From NCBI RefSeq assembly GCF_001280005.1, contig NZ_LGDW01000166.1:1-64000 (forward strand): a stretch of DNA of 64,000 nucleotides, in the 5' to 3' direction. Each line of letters opens with the position of its first letter. Within the stretch, counting starts at the first letter, position 1. The notes under the pieces were generated by a model. The model searched no databases. It was not told the DNA's origin and saw nothing but the letters and a program-made list of their open reading frames with translations. A program made the translations under genes and the position numbers. Shown piece after piece: positions 58,397 through 64,000 of this stretch. The stretch comes from Streptomyces sp. NRRL WC-3618 (GTDB lineage: Bacteria > Actinomycetota > Actinomycetes > Streptomycetales > Streptomycetaceae).

Positions 58397-60118
58397 TCAT
58401 GTGGAGGTCGGCACCCGCAGGGCGAGCAGGGCGACGTCGTCGTCGTTGGCGGCAGGACGGACCCGCTCCAGCAACTGGTCGGTGAAGGAGGTCAGCGGGC
58501 GGTGGGCGAGGGCGGCGGCGTGCCGGCGCAGCCGGTGGAGGCCCTCGTCGAGCGTGTGGCCGGGTTCCTCGATCAGGCCGTCGGTGTAGAGCAGAAGGGT
58601 GGATCCGGGCGGCAGCAGGGTGGTGGCGTCGGCGCGGGGCTTGTGGGCTCCGGTGCCCAGGAGGATGCCGTGGCCGTCGGTGAGGTAGTCGGCCATGCCG
58701 TCGTGGCTGATCAACAGGGGCGGTGGGTGGCCGGCGTTGGTCCAGGACAGTTTCCACTGGCCGTCGTGGGCCTCTTCGATCCGCGCGAGGATCATGGTGG
58801 CCATGGCGACGTCGGTGATGTGCAGAACCGCCTCGTCCAGGCGTTCGACGATCCGGCTGGGCGGCGACTGCAGGGCCCAGGCGTAGGCACGGAGCATGTT
58901 GCGCACCTGCGCCATGCCGGCGGCGGCCTCCAGATCGTGACCGACGACGTCGCCGACGGCCAGCGCGGTGGCGCCGTCGGACAGGGAGAAGGCGTCGTAC
59001 CAGTCGCCCCCGACCTGCGAGGCGTCGGGCGCGGGCAGATAGCGGACCGCCATCTGCAGCCGGGGCACGCGCGGCATCTGGGGCAGCAGGTGGTTCTGCA
59101 TGGTCTCGGCGACCTTGCGCTGGCGCTGGTACAGGCGCGCGTTGTCCAGAGCGAGGCCGGCGCGACGGGCGATGTCCTCGATCAGGGGGAGATCGGGCGC
59201 GTTGAAGTCTCCCGGCTGCTTCGCGCGCCCCAGGGTCAGGGCCCCGAGGACAGCCCGTGTGCTGCGGATGGGGGCGATGGCGGCGGAATGGATGCCGGTG
59301 GCGTCGAACAGACGGCGCTGTTCGACGGCGATGCCGGAATCCGGGGGCCCGTGGTAGGTCTGCGGACCGGCCAGGGTCGAGGCGACTCCGCGCAGAGCCC
59401 TGGACAGAGGCATCGGGGATCCTTGGGGGACCGGCGGCATCGGTCCCTGAAGCACCTCGTGGTGCACCAGCCCGTCGTCGGTCGCCTCGACCACGACGGT
59501 GCGCCACACCTCGTCGCGCTCGGTGATCAGGTCGATGATGGCCCAGTCCGCAAGGCGGGGCACCACCAGGGTCACCAGCCGTCGCAGGGCCTCGTCGACA
59601 TCCAGAGTGGAGGTCAGCTGAGAGGTCGTCGCGGCCAGCAGCGTGAGTCGCTCGATCTCCGGCAGCAGCGTCGCCACAGGCTCGGTCCGCGGGTCGGTCT
59701 CCCGTGCCTGCCGGGCGTGGAAGAGGATGAGCGTGCTGGGCTCGTGCCCGGCGAGGCTGAACGGCGTTATCAGCCATGAGATGGGCAGCAGGGAGCCGTC
59801 CCCGCAGGCGAAGTACCCCTCGTCGCCCAGAGCCGCGTGCCCGGCGTGGAAGGCCTGTCGCATACGGCATCGAGTCCTCGCCAGGGGCTGGCCGTGGCCG
59901 TCCCGGTGCAGCAGGTCGTGCGCGTCACGACCGTAGAGATCTTCGGCCGGCCTGTCGAGATACTTCTCGGCGCGGGAGTTGACCGCGATGATGCGGCCCT
60001 CCTCGTCCACGAGGTACGCCCCGGTCCCGATGGCCTCCAGTGCCTCGGTGAGCCCGGCGGCCGGTGGCGTCGCCACGTCCCGTTTCCCGTGGGGCTCCGG
60101 ATGCTCTGGACCTGCCAT
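58397..60118 (-). CDS. PAS-GAF-SpoIIE (PP2C) phosphatase
   Basis: The 573-residue protein has a PAS domain (about 20-135: LEAIGTGAYLVDEEGRIIAVNSRAEKYLDRP), a GAF domain (about 155-330: TSTLDVDEALRRLVTLVVPRLADWAIIDL to GALTLGRAKQPGDFNAPDLPLIEDIARRAGLALDNARLY) and a SpoIIE phosphatase domain (about 350-573: GGDWYDAFSLSDG, GDVVGHDLEAAAGMAQVR, TNAGHPPPLL, ANDDDVALLALR). Like the first SpoIIE protein here it probably dephosphorylates STAS antagonists in a partner switch. ATG 60118 has GGGAG eight bases upstream and is preferred over 60256. Confidence 0.9.
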   Translation of the reverse strand: MAGPEHPEPHGKRDVATPPAAGLTEALEAIGTGAYLVDEEGRIIAVNSRAEKYLDRPAEDLYGRDAHDLLHRDGHGQPLARTRCRMRQAFHAGHAALGDEGYFACGDGSLLPISWLITPFSLAGHEPSTLILFHARQARETDPRTEPVATLLPEIERLTLLAATTSQLTSTLDVDEALRRLVTLVVPRLADWAIIDLITERDEVWRTVVVEATDDGLVHHEVLQGPMPPVPQGSPMPLSRALRGVASTLAGPQTYHGPPDSGIAVEQRRLFDATGIHSAAIAPIRSTRAVLGALTLGRAKQPGDFNAPDLPLIEDIARRAGLALDNARLYQRQRKVAETMQNHLLPQMPRVPRLQMAVRYLPAPDASQVGGDWYDAFSLSDGATALAVGDVVGHDLEAAAGMAQVRNMLRAYAWALQSPPSRIVERLDEAVLHITDVAMATMILARIEEAHDGQWKLSWTNAGHPPPLLISHDGMADYLTDGHGILLGTGAHKPRADATTLLPPGSTLLLYTDGLIEEPGHTLDEGLHRLRRHAAALAHRPLTSFTDQLLERVRPAANDDDVALLALRVPTST

Positions 60119-60635
60119 TGCCTGATCTCCCTGACTGAGTAGCGGCACGGCCCGGTTGGCGGTGTCCGCTGCTCTTTCGACTGCCCCGGTACGGACGAAT
60201 CCAGCCTTGTCCTTGCTCACAGCCGGCAAACCGGGCCGCCGGATCTCCGCCGCCAACGAGGGAAAAGGGCCCCTGGAGACCGCCGTCGGAGCGACTCCGG
60301 CACGCGGCGCGGAGGCTGCCGGAATGCGTACGGCGCCGGTGTACCGCGTGCATCCGCAGGCGCTGGGTACCCGGCCACCGCACGCCCGACGACGCGACCA
60401 GGACGTACAAGCCGGCGCTACGGAGCGACGCCCGCGGCGCCTTCAACCTGGCGGGCGCGCCAGTTGTCGACGCGGAGAAGCTGGGCGGGATGTTGGGAAC
60501 GCGCCCGGTACGGCCCTCCGCCCGCACCGGTCGCCGCCGTATGGGGCCTGTTTCGCTCTCTTGTGGTTACTTGGGAACTGTAGGAGAGTCGACGTCGACC
60601 TGGAACAACGCACTTTTCGGTGACTGAGGAACCTG
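60119..60635. other. Non-coding region holding a decayed gene fragment
   Basis: This 517-bp gap separates the leftward phosphatase gene from the rightward HxlR gene. Its right half contains an epimerase-like remnant (60361-60528). The final 75 bp are AT-richer and should hold the HxlR promoter. Confidence 0.6.
60361..60528 (+). pseudogene. Fragment of an NAD-dependent epimerase/SDR gene
   Basis: In frame with 60388 the sequence reads PDDATRTYKPALRSDARGAF, then NLAGAPVVDAEKLGGMLGTRPVR. This matches the C-terminal section of actinobacterial NAD-dependent epimerase/dehydratase-like SDR proteins (xTDDVAxAYRxALxSDARGAFNLAAxPVL). The Rossmann N-terminus and the end are missing and no start is present, so it is a relic. 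HxlR regulators often sit next to an NAD(P)-binding reductase gene, so it may be the former partner of the neighbouring regulator. Confidence 0.6.
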
Positions 60636-61019
60636 ATGGCGACCAAGCAACTGCTCGATGGCCTGCCCGAGGACGCGGACTTGAGGCGCGCGGACTCCCT
60701 TGCGCGGGAGATCTTCTCGGATGTCGCCAACAAGTGGGCGCTCCTGATCATCGAGGCCCTCGGAGAGCGCACCCTGCGCTTCAGTGAGCTGCGGAACGAG
60801 GTGGAGGGCGTCAGCCACAAGATGCTCACCCAGAACCTGCGCATGCTGGAGCGCAACGGCCTGGTCGACCGGAAGGTGTACCCCACGGTGCCGCCGCGGG
60901 TGGAATACACCCTTACCGAGCCGGGCCGGGCCCTGCGCGCGACGGTCGACGGCCTGTGCGACTGGACCCAGAAGTTTCTCGGTCACATCGAGGACGCGCG
61001 CCGGCACTTCGGCACCTGA
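60636..61019 (+). CDS. HxlR-family transcriptional regulator
   Basis: The 127-residue winged-helix protein has the HxlR signature: REIFSDVANKWALLIIEALGERTLRFSELRNEVEGVSHKMLTQNLRMLERNGLVDRKVYPTVPPRVEYTLTEPGRAL. Family members sense redox or aldehyde stress and usually control an adjacent reductase gene; here the neighbour on the left is only a fragment. It converges with the secreted hydrolase gene. The conserved N-terminal redox Cys found in many HxlR proteins is absent. Complete length for the family. Confidence 0.92.
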   Translation: MATKQLLDGLPEDADLRRADSLAREIFSDVANKWALLIIEALGERTLRFSELRNEVEGVSHKMLTQNLRMLERNGLVDRKVYPTVPPRVEYTLTEPGRALRATVDGLCDWTQKFLGHIEDARRHFGT

Positions 61020-61040
61020 TCCGTCTCCGTCTCCGTGGGA

Positions 61041-62309
61041 TCAGTCGACAAACTTCATTGCGGGGTACCGGTCTGACGGTCCGTCCAGCAGCCGGCCGGA
61101 CCGCCCTCGCAGCCAGTGGTCGAAGTACGCGGACACATAGGCCTCGTTGGTGCCTATCGCCGTGGCCGGATCGATCGTGCCGATGTCCTGCGTCTGGGAG
61201 GCCGGCGGCAGACCCAGCTGCGGGAGCAGCGCCTCCGCGTCCGTGAACGAGGCGTGCGCGGACCCGCGCAGCGTGAGCTGACGTGTCCAGCCGGGGGTGT
61301 GGGCGCGGAACGCCTGCCAGCCGGGTCCGGTGTCCGTACTTCCGTCCTCGCCCAGAAGCAGGAACGGTCGTGCGAGCCCGTGTTCGGCCACGGGCATGAG
61401 CGTGCCGTCGAAGTTGGTCAGGTTGCCGTCCATGTTGATGCCCGCGCTGATCCGGGGGTCGGCTTCCATGGCCGTCGCCGTGGCGGTGCCGCCCATCGAG
61501 TGACCGAACATGCCGACCTTGGTCAGGTCGAGCGCCCCGGCAAGGCCATGGGGGAGTCGTCGACCTTCCACGTCGGGGTTGCGGCCGGCGTTCAGCAGGC
61601 CCAACTGGTCGAGGACGAAGCTGGTGTCGGTGGTCCGGACGGCGAGGGCCTTCCTGATGAACGCATCAGCTTCCGTCGGCGCGACCATGGTCGCCAGTGA
61701 ACCGTCGGGGAACTCGACTTCAGGCGACTCGTAGGTGTTGTCGATGGTGACCACCACATAGCCCCGGCTGGCGAGATCCATGACCAGCGTGGTGCCCCAG
61801 GTCCGGGGCTCGCCCAGCCCCGGGGAATAGATCAACACTGGCCGCTTCCGGTCCCCGTGGGCAACCGGGGCGCCCTGGATGGCGTGCGTGGCGATGGCCG
61901 CCCAATCGACCTGCCCTGTCGGCAGGTTCATCCCGAGATAGTCGTTGGCGGTCACCGCGTCGAAGTGCGCTGCCGCCTTGGGAAGCATGTACGGCGCGAC
62001 TGGGTGGCGTGCCGTGTGCGTCGCGGGGTAGTACACGCCGACCATCAGCTCGCGGTGGTGCCGACCCGCCTGCCAAGGGTCGGGCCGCGAGTGGTCCACG
62101 AGGTGCACAGCCACTTCGCCTACCTGGTGCCTGCCTGTGGGCAGCGGCAGAGCCGGCTGGGCCGAGTGCGTCGCGGGCGCGTCTGGTGCGGCGGCCTCAG
62201 CAGGCAGGGTGGCGGTCAGCGTGCCGATCGTGACGACCGCCCAGACGACCGCAGCCAGTAGGACGTCACGCCGGGTACTTCGTTGCCTGATCGAGCGTTC
62301 CTCCGTCAT
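61041..62309 (-). CDS. Secreted alpha/beta hydrolase (PAF-acetylhydrolase/cutinase-like)
   Basis: The 422-residue protein has an N-terminal signal or anchor (RRDVLLAAVVWAVVTIGTLTATLPAEAAA). Its hydrolase fold resembles the platelet-activating-factor acetylhydrolase group: LMVGVYYPATHTARHPVAPYM, PVLIYSPGLGEPRTW, the nucleophile elbow KVGMFGHSMGGTATATAM, INMDGNLTN, LLGEDGSTDTG and the catalytic His in LRGSAHASFTDAEALL. It would cleave short-chain esters outside the membrane. AAGG precedes ATG 62309. It stands alone, convergent with HxlR. Confidence 0.85.
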   Translation of the reverse strand: MTEERSIRQRSTRRDVLLAAVVWAVVTIGTLTATLPAEAAAPDAPATHSAQPALPLPTGRHQVGEVAVHLVDHSRPDPWQAGRHHRELMVGVYYPATHTARHPVAPYMLPKAAAHFDAVTANDYLGMNLPTGQVDWAAIATHAIQGAPVAHGDRKRPVLIYSPGLGEPRTWGTTLVMDLASRGYVVVTIDNTYESPEVEFPDGSLATMVAPTEADAFIRKALAVRTTDTSFVLDQLGLLNAGRNPDVEGRRLPHGLAGALDLTKVGMFGHSMGGTATATAMEADPRISAGINMDGNLTNFDGTLMPVAEHGLARPFLLLGEDGSTDTGPGWQAFRAHTPGWTRQLTLRGSAHASFTDAEALLPQLGLPPASQTQDIGTIDPATAIGTNEAYVSAYFDHWLRGRSGRLLDGPSDRYPAMKFVD

Positions 62310-62399
62310 GTGACCTTATGGTGCAAGCCCCAAGCCGGCAGCACTATCGGGGTGTCCCCCCATTTCGGTCTGCGGAATTCCCTTAGGGGTTGGCTCGCG

Positions 62400-63314
62400 T
62401 CACTGGACGCATACCAGTCCGAGCAGGCAGAGCCCTGGGGACGAGGGCGACGAGGACGACTCCGACGGCGCGGGAGTCGCCGACGACGGGTCTGTGCCCG
62501 ACGTGCCCGAACCAGAGGTGCCGGGACCGGTGTTGGTGCCGCTGTCGGTGCTGGAGTTGTCGGTGGCCGGAGGTGCGGGCGCGGGCGTGACCGGCGTCTT
62601 CGCGCCGGTGTTCGTGGCATCGGACACGGGGGTCGTCGCCGCCTGCGCGTGCGCCTTGGCCGCGGCCGCCCCCTTCGTCACGGGGATCGTGACGCTGTAC
62701 TGCTGATTCGCCGGGGTTGCCGGGTTCGCCGGCGTGGCCTGGGGTGTGGCGGCGCGCTGCCCGTGCGGCGTGTTCGTCGTCCCCGTTGTGTGTGCCGTGG
62801 AGGAGCGGACGCCGGACGAGGTGCGCTCCGTCCGGCGCGTGTCCGCCAGCGGCGAGGCGACCGGCGTGGGCTCTGTGGCCTCCTCCTCCGCCATCCCCAT
62901 GACTTCCCGGTCCGGCGCGGAGGCAGCCTGCGTTCTGTCGGGGGTCTGGCGGTTCAGCGAGGCAACGGTCAGGCCTCCGCCGACCAGGGCTACCGCGGTG
63001 GCGACCAGGGCCTTGCGCTGCGTCTTCTTCCAGCGTTCCCGTTGGCGACGCCGTGCCGCCCGGCCCGCCGGGGCGGGGGAGGGGGCGTCCGGGCCGTCGT
63101 AAGGGTCTTCCGTCGGCGGTGCACTGCTTGCTTCGGTGTCGGAATCCGCGTCGTTCCACACCTGGGACGGGACCTGCCGCGCTGCCGCGACCGTCCCGGC
63201 GGCCGGCGCGGGCGTTCCGTCGGCGAGGGGAGCGATGTCCGGGGCATAGGCGCCGCAACCGGGGCACATGAGGGCGCCGTTGAGATGCCGACGACATGTG
63301 GAGCAGTAGTCCAT
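62400..63314 (-). CDS. Zinc-ribbon single-pass membrane protein (SCO2400-like family)
   Basis: The 304-residue protein opens with a double-CxxC zinc ribbon, MDYCSTCRRHLNGALMCPGCGAYAPDIAP. An acidic/Pro-rich linker, a basic stretch (RRRQRERWKKTQRK) and one transmembrane helix (ALVATAVALVGGGLTVASL, about 100-118) follow, then a long Thr/Ser/Pro/Ala-rich tail ending SPGLCLLGLVCVQ. This matches a Streptomyces family I remember as SCO2400-like. The ribbon is cytoplasmic; the tail would span the wall, with two Cys at its end. No function is known to me. GGAAG precedes the ATG. Confidence 0.8.
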   Translation of the reverse strand: MDYCSTCRRHLNGALMCPGCGAYAPDIAPLADGTPAPAAGTVAAARQVPSQVWNDADSDTEASSAPPTEDPYDGPDAPSPAPAGRAARRRQRERWKKTQRKALVATAVALVGGGLTVASLNRQTPDRTQAASAPDREVMGMAEEEATEPTPVASPLADTRRTERTSSGVRSSTAHTTGTTNTPHGQRAATPQATPANPATPANQQYSVTIPVTKGAAAAKAHAQAATTPVSDATNTGAKTPVTPAPAPPATDNSSTDSGTNTGPGTSGSGTSGTDPSSATPAPSESSSSPSSPGLCLLGLVCVQ

Positions 63315-63697
63315 CTACGGTCTTCCTGTGTTCATTTTTTTGCACGGGAGAGGCGAGCCGCGAGCAAAGGTAGCGAGGCTTTCGAAAGGGTGTGTGCAGC
63401 CTGTGTGATGCTCCTGCGCAGATGCGGCCGGATCGTGACCGCTGTACGACACATCCGTGCATCGTTTCCATTGATTGCATGGCATTTGATCTGCTTCGCC
63501 CACTCGGTCGGTCGGTCTCGTCCGCCCTGTCGACGGCCCACGTGGGGGCGTCATCCAGTGCGTCATCCAGCGCACCTTCGACCGGCCGGAAGGTGAATAT
63601 TTTCCCTTATGGGTAGATAATGCGCTTAATGGCCCATCCGGGGGCATGGAAGCTTGTCTACGGACCGCACCACGCAGTGGTGTGGGAGGTGAAAGAG
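63315..63697. other. Divergent non-coding region before csbD-like gene
   Basis: These 383 bp contain a 12-bp tandem repeat (GCGTCATCCAGT at 63548-63559, then GCGTCATCCAGC at 63560-63571), TCGG triplets near 63505 and an AT-rich stretch at 63596-63620 with GGGTAG, a weak SigB-like -10 without a matching -35. No gene is supportable. Confidence 0.55.
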
Positions 63698-63871
63698 ATG
63701 GCGGCAGGCAAGAAGGCCAAGAACATGACCAAGAAGAGCAAGGGCAAGATGAAGGAATCCACCGGCGAAGCCGTCGGCAACGAAAGCCTGCGGGCGAAGG
63801 GCGCACGCGAGCAGATGGCGAGCGACGCGAAGCAGACCGCTCAGAAGGCCAAGGACACGCTGAAGCACTGA
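63698..63871 (+). CDS. CsbD-like small stress protein
   Basis: The 57-residue, highly charged protein (KKAKNMTKKSKGKMKESTGEAVGNESLRAKGAREQ, then SDAKQTAQKAKDTLKH) has the CsbD motif K-x-K-E-x-x-G-x-x-x-G-N-E-x-L-x-x-K-G. CsbD proteins are abundant general-stress proteins without known activity, SigB-controlled in Bacillus. GGAGG nine bases before 63698 fixes the start. It is followed by a very stable terminator, in keeping with high expression. Confidence 0.88.
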   Translation: MAAGKKAKNMTKKSKGKMKESTGEAVGNESLRAKGAREQMASDAKQTAQKAKDTLKH

Positions 63872-63897
63872 CCTTCAGTCGCGGAGATCGCCATAAG

Positions 63898-63955
63898 GGG
63901 TGCCGTTGAGGAGAAGGGCCGACGTCCGCGTCGGCCCTTCTCCTCAACGGCACCC
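63898..63955 (+). terminator. Very strong terminator after the csbD-like gene
   Basis: A perfect 27-bp stem (63898-63924 with 63929-63955) encloses a TCCG tetraloop, starting 26 nt past the stop. Bases 63956-64000 show nothing further. Confidence 0.88.
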
Positions 63956-64000
63956 TGCTCGCCGTTACCGTCGGCGCCCGCGGCGCGGACCACCGGTCTC

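Noticed and set aside
63596..63620. SigB-type promoter before the csbD-like gene
   Set aside because: GGGTAG is present but no GNNT or GTTT element occurs at 14-16 bp upstream, so I do not call it.

Overview
The window looks like a piece of a Streptomyces chromosome. It is GC-rich and densely coding, with strong third-position G/C and many GTG/TTG starts. It carries lineage markers: an SsgA-like cell-division protein, an NsdA/NsdB-type developmental regulator, a streptophobe-type membrane protein, a SigB/SigF-type sigma factor beside an anti-sigma kinase, the popR-clpP3-clpP4 locus, SpoIIE-type phosphatases and rare TTA (bldA) codons. I see no rRNA, tRNA, CRISPR array, intact mobile element or antibiotic cluster.

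Layout. 1-11.4 kb: a phosphotransferase, a TTA-containing NsdA-like regulator, a PAS-SpoIIE phosphatase, an SsgA-like protein, a secreted S33 peptidase, three GNAT acetyltransferases around a frameshifted small gene, and two small stress/membrane proteins. 11.6-15 kb: a sulfur-acquisition locus. A 27-codon leader peptide, apparently leaderless, and a strong hairpin precede ssuE and ssuD; an acyl-CoA-dehydrogenase-like flavoprotein lies convergent. 15-26.5 kb: mixed metabolism (YCII protein, aldehyde dehydrogenase, DoxX, secreted PI-PLC-like protein, YdbC-like and YghZ-like aldo/keto reductases, dienelactone hydrolase, PAP2 phosphatase, VOC protein, adenosine deaminase, DinB protein, LysR regulator). 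26.5-34.9 kb: regulation and stress. This holds an unusually low-GC gap leading to a TTA-containing conserved gene, the streptophobe protein, a DUF6777-like secreted protein, anti-sigma/sigma pair, a TTA-containing methyltransferase and popR/clpP3/clpP4.

34.9-40.9 kb: a frameshifted small gene, then three co-directional genes: a YbdK-type carboxylate-amine ligase, an asparagine-synthetase-like amidotransferase of the N-acetylglutaminylglutamine type, and an S9 peptidase. They look like a dipeptide-amide (perhaps osmolyte) make-and-recycle module. 40.9-58.4 kb: a hemicellulose/beta-glucan locus. GH5-CBM_X2-CBM46-like, GH43 and GH36 genes run leftward; GH3 and GH1 run rightward from a shared promoter region with two identical LacI-type palindromes; then come a secreted GH141-like/CBM32/CBM13 protein, a DeoR regulator, and a CUT1 sugar ABC transporter (binding protein and two permeases, no ATPase). 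58.4-64 kb: a PAS-GAF-SpoIIE phosphatase, a decayed SDR/epimerase fragment beside an HxlR regulator, a secreted alpha/beta hydrolase, a zinc-ribbon membrane protein and a CsbD-like stress protein.

Two patterns cut across the window. First, short tandem duplications sit exactly on the 3' ends of three genes (anti-sigma factor, methyltransferase, dienelactone hydrolase), and one of them builds the left arm of a terminator. Second, two small genes are broken by single-base changes in G runs, so sequencing error must be excluded before they are called pseudogenes. All family assignments come from reading motifs and remembered family features, not from database searches.
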